This document shows, one piece after another, positions 41,052-49,105 of a DNA stretch of 64,000 nt. How positions within the stretch are numbered: position 1 is the stretch's first letter; each line of letters opens with the position of its first letter. A program made the position numbers and the translations under genes. The DNA lies in assembly GCF_000292525.1 (NCBI RefSeq), contig NZ_AEYF01000045.1, positions 372,001-436,000 on the forward strand, written 5' to 3'. Below the pieces are notes generated by a model. That model saw only the letters and a list, made by a program, of their open reading frames with translations. It was not told the DNA's origin and made no database searches. The DNA comes from Rhizobium sp. CCGE 510. Lineage in GTDB: Bacteria > Pseudomonadota > Alphaproteobacteria > Rhizobiales > Rhizobiaceae.

Positions 41052-42089
41052 TCAGGAAGCGGCCCGAGATTCCGGCCGCGCTTTCCATCCGAGTTCCGGT
41101 GCGACGGTTGTGACGAAGTCGTGGAGGATCTGGCGATATTCCTCGTGCTCGAACTCGTAAGGAAGCTCCAGCCGCAACTCGCTGACGTCAGGCAGGATCG
41201 GATCGGCGAAAAGCTGCTCCAATATCTCGTCCGACGTGCCGATGACATCGCGGGCGAACAAGGTCCGCCGTTCGCCCTGGGGCGAAAGCGTCCGTTCATG
41301 GCGGCCCTCGGCATAATCGCGGTAGCGGCGGCGCGTGACCGCGTCGGCACTGTCGAAAGGCACGATGACGCGGCCGAGCGCGACGCGCCGCGCGGTTCCG
41401 GCGGCGCGATGGGTTTTGATCAATCTGGATTGAGCGACGAAGAAATCGTCCGTCCCCTCACCCGTTATCACGTTGCCGGTCAACAGGTTGAAGCCATTGC
41501 GGCCGGCCCATTCGGCCGAGCGTTGCGACCCGCCGCCATACCAGATCCGGTCGATCAGACCCTTGGCATAGGGCTGCAGACGCGGCCGCTGCTGCCCGAA
41601 AGGCGTCTTGATAAAAGTCTGCTCGTCGCCGAGATAGGTGCCGCGCAAATTGCCGGCGAAGCGTAGTACGCGATCATGCGAGAAATCGTAACCGGCCCAG
41701 TCACCGTCGAACACGAGCGGGGCAATCAGCTCGGCATGCAGCGGCCGGCCGGCGCTGACGCCGATATTCAGCCGCCCACGCGACAGAACATCGACGGTGG
41801 CGAGATCTTCGGCCAGCCGGTAAGGGCTTTCATAGCCGATCGGAATGACCGCGGTTCCAAGCTCGATCCGGCTGGTTCGCTGCGTCGCCGCCGCCAGGAA
41901 GGCGCTCGCGGAAGAGATTCCAGGCTCCAGGTGCCGCTGGCGGACCCAGGCGCTGTCGAAGCCCAGATCTTCGCCATACTGCAGTTGCTCAAGCGTCTGC
42001 TCCAATCCCGACAGCGGATCTGCGTCGGGATAATTGCCAGGGGTGAGGAAGCCGATATGGCTGATGGATATGTTGCCCACTCGTGCCAT
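41052..42089 (-). CDS. LLM-class flavin-dependent oxidoreductase
   Basis: 345 residues of the luciferase-like family. It has GLEQTLEQLQYGEDLGFDSAWV in parts, RIELGTAVIPIGYESPYRLAEDLATVD in parts, GRLNIGVSAGRP and RIWYGGGSQRSAEWAGRNGFNLLTGNV in parts. It needs reduced FMN from a separate reductase. The ATG at 42089 (MARVGNISI) lies seven bases after the binding-protein stop; longer readings overlap that gene. It is the third monooxygenase of the operon and the only one downstream of the transporter genes. Confidence 0.87.
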   Translation of the reverse strand: MARVGNISISHIGFLTPGNYPDADPLSGLEQTLEQLQYGEDLGFDSAWVRQRHLEPGISSASAFLAAATQRTSRIELGTAVIPIGYESPYRLAEDLATVDVLSRGRLNIGVSAGRPLHAELIAPLVFDGDWAGYDFSHDRVLRFAGNLRGTYLGDEQTFIKTPFGQQRPRLQPYAKGLIDRIWYGGGSQRSAEWAGRNGFNLLTGNVITGEGTDDFFVAQSRLIKTHRAAGTARRVALGRVIVPFDSADAVTRRRYRDYAEGRHERTLSPQGERRTLFARDVIGTSDEILEQLFADPILPDVSELRLELPYEFEHEEYRQILHDFVTTVAPELGWKARPESRAAS

Positions 42090-42096
42090 CCGATGA

Positions 42097-43035
42097 TCAG
42101 TATCCCGGCAGGCCGGGTGGATTGGTCTCGGATGCTGGCAAGGCCTCCTCGGAAAGATGCCAGTGGTCGAGGATTTTTGCGTAGGTGCCATCCTTGATCA
42201 GGCCGTTGGTGGCAGCAGTCAGCGCATCGGCCAGCCCGCTTCCCTTGCGGGTGGTGATGGCGACATCCGAGCGATCCGGCCAGCCGGCACTCAGCGTGCC
42301 GACGCGCTTGATGTTCTTGTCGCGCGCGGCGATGAAGACGAGCTGGGCATGCGGTTGGACGATGACATCGGCCCGGCCGGACCGCAGCGCGAGAAGGCTT
42401 GCCGCCTCGTCGTCGTAATATTGCAGCTCGATCGGTTTCAGGCCCGCGGCGACATCTTCCTCGCTCCACTTCACCAGGATGCGCTCCTGGTTGGTGCCGG
42501 CCCCGACGATGATCCTCAGGCCCGCCGCATCCCTGGGTTCCTTGATCGAGGTGATGGGACTGTCGGATTTCACGAAGAAACCGTGCAGACCCTGGCGGTA
42601 GGTGGAGAAATCGAATTTTTCCTTGCGCTGCTCGGTGACACCGACATTGGAAATGACGGCATCATACTTGCCCGAGGCGAGGCCGAGCGGCCAGTCGATC
42701 CAGGCGACCGGCACGATTTCCAGCGTCAGGCCGAGACTGTCGGCGATGGCGTAGGCATAGTCGGGATCGGCCCCGACCACGGTCTTGGCATCGGTGGCAT
42801 AGGTGGCAAGCGGAGGACCGCCGGGGCTGACGGCAATGGTGAACTTGCCTGGCGTGACGAACTTGAAATCCCTAGGGACCGAGCCAATCGCCGCCTCGTT
42901 CCGGGCGGCATGCAGCCTGCCCGGCTGTTGCGGGCTGAGATCGAAATCGTCGGCCGAATGGGCCGCGCCGAAGCCGGCCAAGGCAGACGTCAGCGCCGCA
43001 AGCAGCAAGGCGCGGATTGTCGAGAAAATCGTCAC
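42097..43035 (-). CDS. Cystine-type amino acid ABC transporter, substrate-binding protein (second copy)
   Basis: 312 residues from a GTG at 43035, which gives a signal peptide (IFSTIRALLLAALTSALAGFGAAHS) and avoids reading through a hairpin. Conserved parts are KTVVGADPDYAYAIADSLGL, VAWIDWPLGLASGKYDAVISNV in parts, EKFDFSTYR and GAGTNQERIL. It parallels its upstream neighbour almost throughout (LSPQQP.RL start, NPPGLP end), so the pair arose by tandem duplication. The Bacillus ytmI operon also has two receptors (TcyJ, TcyK) for cystine-like sulfur compounds. Confidence 0.87.
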   Translation of the reverse strand: MTIFSTIRALLLAALTSALAGFGAAHSADDFDLSPQQPGRLHAARNEAAIGSVPRDFKFVTPGKFTIAVSPGGPPLATYATDAKTVVGADPDYAYAIADSLGLTLEIVPVAWIDWPLGLASGKYDAVISNVGVTEQRKEKFDFSTYRQGLHGFFVKSDSPITSIKEPRDAAGLRIIVGAGTNQERILVKWSEEDVAAGLKPIELQYYDDEAASLLALRSGRADVIVQPHAQLVFIAARDKNIKRVGTLSAGWPDRSDVAITTRKGSGLADALTAATNGLIKDGTYAKILDHWHLSEEALPASETNPPGLPGY

Positions 43036-43068
43036 GTTCGATATGTCTCCATTTGCATTGAGAAGCAG

Positions 43069-43099
43069 CGCCGGACCGGCGTCGAACGCCGGTCCGGCG
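43069..43099 (-). terminator. Perfect stem-loop between the two binding-protein genes
   Basis: CGCCGGACCGGCG and CGCCGGTCCGGCG pair over 13 bp around a TCGAA loop. No T-run follows. It sits 3' of the first receptor gene, where it would shield that message from decay. Confidence 0.7.
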
Positions 43100-43106
43100 G
43101 ACAATA

Positions 43107-44051
43107 TCAGGAACCGCTCTTAGGCAGGCCGGGAGGATTGGTCTTTGCTTGGTCGATCGCCTCGGGGCCAAGATTCCAAGTATCGAGGACCTTCTTGTAG
43201 GCTCCACTGGCGATCAGGTCGTTGACAACATCGGTCAAGGGAGCCGCCAGACCGCTGCCTTTGCGCGTCGTGACGGCGATCTCGGCGGTGATCGGCCAAC
43301 CGCCGCTGACGGTGCCGACGAGCTTGGTCTTGCCATTGATGCCTGCCGAATAGGCCTGCGTCGCGTTGACGCTGAAGACGGCGTCGGCTCTGCCGGACTG
43401 GACGGCGAGATCCTTGACCGCATCGTCGTCATAATATTGCACCTCGATCGGCTTCAGGCCCGCCGCGACGTTCTCGCGGTCCCATTCCAGCAGGATCTTC
43501 TCCTGGTTGGTGCCGGCATCGGTGATGACCTTCAGCCCGGCAATATCCTTCGGCTGCTTCAGCGCCGTAATCGGGCTGTCGGCCTTGACGTAGAAGCCCA
43601 GCTCGTCCTTGCGGTAGGTCGAAAAGTCGAATTTCTGCTTGCGCTCTTCCGTGACGGTCACATTCGAGATCACCGCGTCGAACTTTCCCGATGTCAGCCC
43701 CAACGGCCAATCGGCCCAGGCAACGGAAACGAGTTCCAGCTTCAGCCCCAGGCTGTCGGCGATCACCTGCGCCAGATCGACGTCATAGCCGATGACCGTC
43801 TTGGAATCGGAGGCGTAATCATGCAGCGGCAGATTGCCGCTCGAGCTGATGCCGACGGTGAAGACGCCGTTTTCGACAAACTTGAAATCCTTGACTTCGG
43901 CAATGCGTTTCTCGTTCTTTTCCACCCGCAGCCGGTTCGGCTGCTCTGGGCTGAGATCGAACTTCTGCTGTGCCTGGGCCGACCCGAAACTGATCGCACC
44001 GATGGTGACGGCTCCCGCTATGAGAAGCCTTGCTCTATCTGCAAATGTCAT
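43107..44051 (-). CDS. Cystine-type amino acid ABC transporter, substrate-binding protein (first copy)
   Basis: 314 residues. Signal peptide of about 27 residues (LLIAGAVTIGAISFGSAQAQ). It shows the family 3 receptor layout (KTVIGYDVDLAQVIADSLGL, WPLGLTSGKFDAVISNVTVT, KFDFSTYRKDELGFYVKAD). Ligand contacts typical of polar amino acid receptors are kept in both copies. A GGAGACGGGAC site precedes the ATG. It feeds the fused permease-ATPase encoded directly upstream. Confidence 0.88.
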   Translation of the reverse strand: MTFADRARLLIAGAVTIGAISFGSAQAQQKFDLSPEQPNRLRVEKNEKRIAEVKDFKFVENGVFTVGISSSGNLPLHDYASDSKTVIGYDVDLAQVIADSLGLKLELVSVAWADWPLGLTSGKFDAVISNVTVTEERKQKFDFSTYRKDELGFYVKADSPITALKQPKDIAGLKVITDAGTNQEKILLEWDRENVAAGLKPIEVQYYDDDAVKDLAVQSGRADAVFSVNATQAYSAGINGKTKLVGTVSGGWPITAEIAVTTRKGSGLAAPLTDVVNDLIASGAYKKVLDTWNLGPEAIDQAKTNPPGLPKSGS

Positions 44052-44144
44052 GTCCCGTCTCCATTTTCATCTTTAGATTGTGGTTATTGTTATTCGACCG
44101 GAGCAGCCCGTCGCGGCCCGGCATTTCACCAGCGTTGTTCGGCG

Positions 44145-45923
44145 CTAGAGAACCTTGGCGAGGAATTCCCGCGTGCGGGGATGTTCCGCTTGGTTGAAGA
44201 TGCGGGCCGGCGGACCGGCCTCCAGAATGCGGCCGCTTTCCATGAAGACGACGGTGTCGGCGACTTCGCGGGCAAAGCCGACCTCATGGGTGACGACGAC
44301 GAGTGTCGTGCCGGTTCGGGCCAGTTCCTTGATGAGATCGAGCACTTCACCGACGAGCTCGGGATCGAGTGCGGAGGTCGGCTCGTCGAAGAGCAGCACC
44401 TTCGGGCGCAGCGCCAGTGCGCGGGCGATCGCCACACGCTGCTGCTGGCCACCAGAAAGTTGGCGCGGGTAAGCGTTGATCTTGTCACTGAGGCCGATGC
44501 GGGCCAGAAGCTCCTGCGCCAGCTGCACCGCTTCCTCGCGGCCGGCGCCGCGAACTTGGATCGGCGCCTCGATAAGGTTTTCAAGCACGGTCAGATGCGG
44601 GAAGAGATTGAAACTCTGGAAGACCATGCCGATATCGGCGCGGCGTTTGAGGATATCCTTCTCCTTGAGCTCGTAAAGCGTGTCGCCCTTCCTGCTGTAG
44701 CCGACGAAATCGCCGTCGACCGAGATGAAGCCTTCATCGACGCGTTCAAGATGGTTGATGGCGCGCAACAGGGTCGACTTGCCGGAGCCGGACGGGCCGA
44801 GAATGGCAGTCACGCTGCCTGAGGGCAGGCTGAGCTCGACTTTGTCGAGCACCTTCAGAGAGCCGAAACTTTTGGAGATGCTTTGGATGCGCACAGCACC
44901 GCCCGCGGCCCGCAGGACTGCCGCATCCTGGAAGCCAACCTTGCGCACAGCGTCGGCCGCCGGATCGAGGACGGGAAGCGGACGGCGGAAGCGTTCGAAG
45001 AACGCCTGAAAGGGCAGCGGAGTCGGATTGCGCACGGCGCCCTTGGAGAAATAACGCTCGATATAATGCTGGGCGATAGACAGCACCGTCATGATGATCA
45101 GATACCAGACGGTCGCGACCATCAGCAGCGGAATGACTTCGAGATTGCGGCGATAGATGACCTGCACCGTGTAGAAGAGTTCGGGCAATGCCAGCACGTA
45201 GACCATGGATGTGCTCTTCGCCAATCCGATGAGTTCGTTGAAGCCGGTCGGCAGGATGGAGCGCATGGCCTGCGGCAGCACGATGCGGAAGGCCTGGCGG
45301 CGGCGCGGCAGGCCGAGTGCGGCGGCCGCTTCCAGCTGCCCGTGATCCACCGAAAGAATGCCGCCGCGGACGATCTCGGCGAAGAAGGCCGACTGGTTGA
45401 GCGTGAGTCCGAGGAAGGCGGCGGCAAAGGGCGTCAGCAACTGCACCGTGGGATAGTCGATGAAGACCGTGCCGGTAAAGGGAATACCGATCCTGATCGT
45501 CTCATAGAGATAGCCGAGATTGTTCAAGATCAGCAGCAGCACGATCATCGGGATCGACCGCAGCAGCCAGATATAGCCCCAGGAAAGGCCGGATAGTAGC
45601 GGCGACCTGGAGACCCGGGCAAGCGCCAGAGCCGTTCCGAGAATGGAACCTGATATCGCGGCAAGAACGGTCAAAAGCAGCGTCCTGCCGAGCCCGACGA
45701 GCACCGGCTCGGCGAAGAACCATTCGGCAAAGACGTCCCAACCCCAGCGCGGATTGGTGAAGGTGGAATAGAGCACGGCAAGGATGACGATGGCGGCAAA
45801 AATCGTGCCTGCCAAACGGCCAGGATGGCGCGCCGGCACGATGCGATATCGGGAATAATCCTGCTTTGGTTCTGCCGTCCTGCTGCCGGGGTCGATGCCG
45901 GCGAAATCCGTCGTCAGTGCCAT
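44145..45923 (-). CDS. Fused amino acid ABC transporter permease and ATPase
   Basis: 592 residues joining two normally separate subunits. Residues 35-300 are a HisM/TcyL-type permease (helix TIFAAIVILAVLYSTF; docking loop EAAAALGLPRRRQAFRIVLP at 198-217). A linker of about 40 residues follows. Residues 344-592 are a full ATPase with Walker A GPSGSGKST (376-384), LSGGQQQR, LLFDEPTSALDPELV and VTHEVGFA. A homodimer would supply both permease and ATPase pairs. The ligand is probably cystine or an S-substituted cysteine, judging by neighbours. ATG with AAGGGAAG upstream. Confidence 0.9.
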   Translation of the reverse strand: MALTTDFAGIDPGSRTAEPKQDYSRYRIVPARHPGRLAGTIFAAIVILAVLYSTFTNPRWGWDVFAEWFFAEPVLVGLGRTLLLTVLAAISGSILGTALALARVSRSPLLSGLSWGYIWLLRSIPMIVLLLILNNLGYLYETIRIGIPFTGTVFIDYPTVQLLTPFAAAFLGLTLNQSAFFAEIVRGGILSVDHGQLEAAAALGLPRRRQAFRIVLPQAMRSILPTGFNELIGLAKSTSMVYVLALPELFYTVQVIYRRNLEVIPLLMVATVWYLIIMTVLSIAQHYIERYFSKGAVRNPTPLPFQAFFERFRRPLPVLDPAADAVRKVGFQDAAVLRAAGGAVRIQSISKSFGSLKVLDKVELSLPSGSVTAILGPSGSGKSTLLRAINHLERVDEGFISVDGDFVGYSRKGDTLYELKEKDILKRRADIGMVFQSFNLFPHLTVLENLIEAPIQVRGAGREEAVQLAQELLARIGLSDKINAYPRQLSGGQQQRVAIARALALRPKVLLFDEPTSALDPELVGEVLDLIKELARTGTTLVVVTHEVGFAREVADTVVFMESGRILEAGPPARIFNQAEHPRTREFLAKVL

Positions 45924-45960
45924 TGTGCTTCCCTTTTATGATTACCGGTCTTTGCCGCTC

Positions 45961-46515
45961 TCAGTGATTTGCGCCGGCAGCGTGCAGGCGTGGTTCGGCA
46001 TCTTCGAGACCCGACTGCGCGAGATGGTTGATGTCCTTCTCGAAAGGCAGGCTCTTGTAGGTTTCGGGATCGGCGGAGGTGTCGAAGAGAGCCGTGTAGC
46101 CATAATTCAGGTAGAGGCCGACGGCTTCGGGCTGGCGGAAACCGGTCGTCAGATAAATGCGGGAATAGCCTTGGCGGGCAGCCTGGGCCTCCAGTTCCAC
46201 CAGCACCCTGCGGGCAAGACCCTGACGGCGCAGATCGGAGCGCGTCCAGATGCGTTTGAACTCGGCCGTGCGTTCGTCATAGTTCTTGAAGGCGCCTCCG
46301 CCGATGGTTTCGCCATTGCGGATCAACAGGAGGAAATTGCCGTCAGGCGGCGCAAAGGCTTCGGGGGGATAGCGGTTCAACTCGGCCGCAGCACCTTCCG
46401 CATTGAAATAGGTGCCGTAGCGGCTGTCATATTCGTGGATCAACTCGTCGATCAGCGGCTTGGCGCGCGGGTCGATAGGGCTGGTATAAAGAAGCGTATC
46501 GCTCATTTCGTTCAT
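45961..46515 (-). CDS. GNAT-family N-acetyltransferase
   Basis: 184 residues. The acetyl-CoA loop is visible as RSDLRRQGLARRVLVELEAQAARQG (in parts; consensus Q/RxxGxG/A) with IYLTTGFRQPEAVGLYLNYGY as the conserved last strands. In the Bacillus ytmI and yxe operons a GNAT enzyme (SnaA/SnaB) N-acetylates S-alkyl-cysteines before the monooxygenase acts. The same role is inferred here because a deacylase gene overlaps it by four bases (ATGA). Confidence 0.85.
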   Translation of the reverse strand: MNEMSDTLLYTSPIDPRAKPLIDELIHEYDSRYGTYFNAEGAAAELNRYPPEAFAPPDGNFLLLIRNGETIGGGAFKNYDERTAEFKRIWTRSDLRRQGLARRVLVELEAQAARQGYSRIYLTTGFRQPEAVGLYLNYGYTALFDTSADPETYKSLPFEKDINHLAQSGLEDAEPRLHAAGANH

Positions 46516-47714
46516 CGCCCCTGATCATCAGTGAGGAAGGTTTCCGTGAGCCGCACCCAGTAGCGGGCGGCGGGCGCGATAATCGCGTCGTTGAAATCGT
46601 AGTGGGCGCTGTGGAGGGGAGCGCCGTCGCCGTTGCCGACGAAAAGGTAACTGCCGGGATTGGCCTGCAGCATGAAGGCGAAATCCTCGCTGGCGGTTCT
46701 TGGCCGGAAATCCTTGTCGATCGCCGCGGGGCCGAACGCGTCATATGCGACATCGCGGGCAAAGGCCGTCTCTTCCGGATGATTGACCAGCGCCGGGAAG
46801 CCGAGGCGGTATTTTACATCCGCCTCGGCGCCGAAGCTTTCGGCCTGGGCGCGGGCAAGGGCTGGAATACGCTCCTGCAATAGCTGGCGAACCGTCTCAT
46901 TGAAGGCCCGCATGGTGAGCTTCATCTCGACGCTTTCCGGGATGACGTTGGAGGCGGAGCCCGCATGGATCGAGCCGACGGTCGCCACCGCCATGTCCTG
47001 CGGGTCGACATTGCGCGAGACGACGCTCTGCAGGGCGGTGATGAAGGAGGCCGAGGCGAGCACCGGATCGACGGCCCGATGCGGCTCGGCGCCATGACCG
47101 CCTTTGCCGATGATCTTGATCACCGCCTGGTCGACCGACGCCATGGCCGGTCCGGTAACGAAGCCGAATTGGCCGGTCGGCACACCCGGCCAGTTGTGCA
47201 GCCCGAAGACCGCATCGACCGGAAACCGTTCGAACAGGCCTTCTGCGATCATCTTGCGGGCGCCGGCGCCGATTTCCTCGGCGGGCTGGAAAATCAGCCT
47301 GAGCGTGCCGCTGAAATTGCCGCTCTCAGCGAGATAACGGGCGGCGGCGAGCAGGATCGAGGTATGCCCGTCATGGCCGCAGGCATGCATAACGCCGGGA
47401 TTGCTGCTGGCATAGGCAAGGCCGGTTGCCTCCTCGATCGGCAGCGCGTCCATGTCGGCGCGGATACCGATCCGCTTTTGGCCATCACCGCGCCTGAGTG
47501 TGGCGACGACACCGGTGCCGGCAATGCCCGTCGTCACCTCATAGCCCCAGGCGGAAAGGCGGGATGCGACAAGCTTGCTGGTTCTCAGCTCCTGAAACGC
47601 AAGCTCCGGATATTGATGCAGGTCGTGGCGAAGCGCGATGATCTCATCGAGATAGGCGGCGATGCCCTTTTCGACCGGATCGTTGCTGCGCGGGTTCGGG
47701 GCGATGATGTTCAT
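46512..47714 (-). CDS. M20-family amidohydrolase (N-acyl-amino acid deacetylase, HipO/SndA-like)
   Basis: 400 residues. Metal ligands are in VMHACGHDGHTS (109-119) and the downstream FQPAEEIGAGARKMI. RIGIRADMDALPIEE and GKGGHGAEPHRAVDP are also characteristic. It removes acyl groups from N-acyl amino acids. Paired with the adjacent acetyltransferase it would unmask cysteine after S-dealkylation, as SndA/YxeP do in Bacillus. It starts 17 bases after the DszA-type monooxygenase. Confidence 0.88.
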   Translation of the reverse strand: MNIIAPNPRSNDPVEKGIAAYLDEIIALRHDLHQYPELAFQELRTSKLVASRLSAWGYEVTTGIAGTGVVATLRRGDGQKRIGIRADMDALPIEEATGLAYASSNPGVMHACGHDGHTSILLAAARYLAESGNFSGTLRLIFQPAEEIGAGARKMIAEGLFERFPVDAVFGLHNWPGVPTGQFGFVTGPAMASVDQAVIKIIGKGGHGAEPHRAVDPVLASASFITALQSVVSRNVDPQDMAVATVGSIHAGSASNVIPESVEMKLTMRAFNETVRQLLQERIPALARAQAESFGAEADVKYRLGFPALVNHPEETAFARDVAYDAFGPAAIDKDFRPRTASEDFAFMLQANPGSYLFVGNGDGAPLHSAHYDFNDAIIAPAARYWVRLTETFLTDDQGR

Positions 47715-47731
47715 GACGCTTCGTCAGCGCC

Positions 47732-49081
47732 TCAGGCGCCGACGGCCTTTCCACGCTCGAGCTGATCGGCACCGGCCGCATACCGGCTTTCGCGGAAGGG
47801 TAGACCCAGATGGTCGCGCAACGTCTCGCCTTTCAGGACCGGGTCGAAATAGCCGCGCTCCGTGAGGATCGGCAGAACGTATCTGGAGAAATCGTCGAAG
47901 CCTTCGGCAATGACGGGAAAGCCGAGGATGAAGCCGTCGGCTGCGCCCTGATCCACCCAGCGGATGATCTCTTCGGCGATATGCACGGCCGTGCCGATGA
48001 AGGCGGTGCGCGGCGTTGCGGAATCAAGCGCGACCTGGCGCAGCGTCAGGCCCTTGTCCCGCGCCGTCCTCTTGATACGATCGGTGGTCGCGCGAAAATT
48101 GTTCCTGCCGATATCGCCGAGTTCGGGGAACGGCTCGTCGAGCGGATAGGCGCTGAAATCATGATGATCAAAGAAGCGGCCGAGATAGGCGAGCGCTTCC
48201 TCGATGGTGACGAGATTGCGGATTGCCTGGTACTTGGCTTCCGCCTCCTCGGCTGTCGCTCCGACGATCGGTCCGATACCGGGATAGATACCGACTTCGG
48301 CGGTGCTCCGGCCATGCGCAATCACGCTGTCCTTAAGCTGTCGATAAAAGCCTTGAGCCTCCTCGAACGGCCCGCCATTGGTGAAGACCGCGTCGGCATG
48401 CTTGCCGGCGAGCCTGATGCCGGAATCCGAGGCGCCCGCCTGGAAGACGACCGGTTGACCCTGCTTCGAGCGGCCGATGTTGAGCGGCCCCTCGACGCGG
48501 AAGAAACGGCCCTTGTGGTCGAGGCGGTGCATCTTGGTCTTGTCGACAAAGACGCCGGTCTCGCGGTCGCGAACGAAGGCGTCGTCGTCCCAGGAATCCC
48601 ACAGGCCCTTGATCGCGTCGATATAATCCTCGGCGATCTCGTAGCGCAGTTCGTGTTCGGGATGTTCGCGGCTGTAGTTGCGCCCCGAGCCCTCAAGCGG
48701 CGAGGTCACCGCGTTCCACCCTGCCCGGCCGCCGCTGATGAGATCAATCGAGGCGAACTGGCGAGCGATGGTGAAGGGGTCGCTATAGGAGGTCGAGACC
48801 GTGCCGATGAGGCCGATTTTCGAGGTCGATGCCGCAAGCGCCGAGAGAATGGCGATCGGCTCGAACCGATTAAGGAAATGCGGGATCGATTGCTCGTTAA
48901 TGTAGAGCCCGTCGGCGACGAAGGCGAAAGCGATGCCGGCCGCCTCCGCCTTGCGCGCCGTCTTGACGAAGAAGTCAAAATTGACGCTGGCATCCGCCGG
49001 TCCGCTTGGATGCTTCCAGGCGTTCATGTGACCGCCGGGGCCCTGCAGCATGATGCCGAACGTCACGTGTTTCTGAGCCAT
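47732..49081 (-). CDS. NtaA/SnaA/DszA-family FMN-dependent monooxygenase
   Basis: 449 residues, the size of this LLM branch. Diagnostic parts are FGIMLQGPGGHMNAWKHP, TVSTSYSDPFTIARQFASIDLIS in parts, GRAGWNAVTSPLEGSGRNYS in parts, and VFQAGASDSGIRLAGKHADAVFT in parts. Relatives oxygenate the sulfur-linked or amine-linked carbon of nitrilotriacetate, dibenzothiophene sulfone, dimethyl sulfide or N-acetyl-S-alkylcysteines (CmoJ/YtnJ). Given the acetyltransferase and deacylase, C-S cleavage of an N-acetylated cysteine thioether is the best guess. Confidence 0.88.
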   Translation of the reverse strand: MAQKHVTFGIMLQGPGGHMNAWKHPSGPADASVNFDFFVKTARKAEAAGIAFAFVADGLYINEQSIPHFLNRFEPIAILSALAASTSKIGLIGTVSTSYSDPFTIARQFASIDLISGGRAGWNAVTSPLEGSGRNYSREHPEHELRYEIAEDYIDAIKGLWDSWDDDAFVRDRETGVFVDKTKMHRLDHKGRFFRVEGPLNIGRSKQGQPVVFQAGASDSGIRLAGKHADAVFTNGGPFEEAQGFYRQLKDSVIAHGRSTAEVGIYPGIGPIVGATAEEAEAKYQAIRNLVTIEEALAYLGRFFDHHDFSAYPLDEPFPELGDIGRNNFRATTDRIKRTARDKGLTLRQVALDSATPRTAFIGTAVHIAEEIIRWVDQGAADGFILGFPVIAEGFDDFSRYVLPILTERGYFDPVLKGETLRDHLGLPFRESRYAAGADQLERGKAVGA

Positions 49082-49105
49082 GGGATCAATTCTCCTTGCA
49101 AACGA

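Noticed and set aside
43149..44822. A 557-codon plus-strand frame opposite the receptor and fused transporter genes
   Set aside because: Shadow of strongly supported minus-strand genes; it crosses the receptor-transporter gap without any functional motif.
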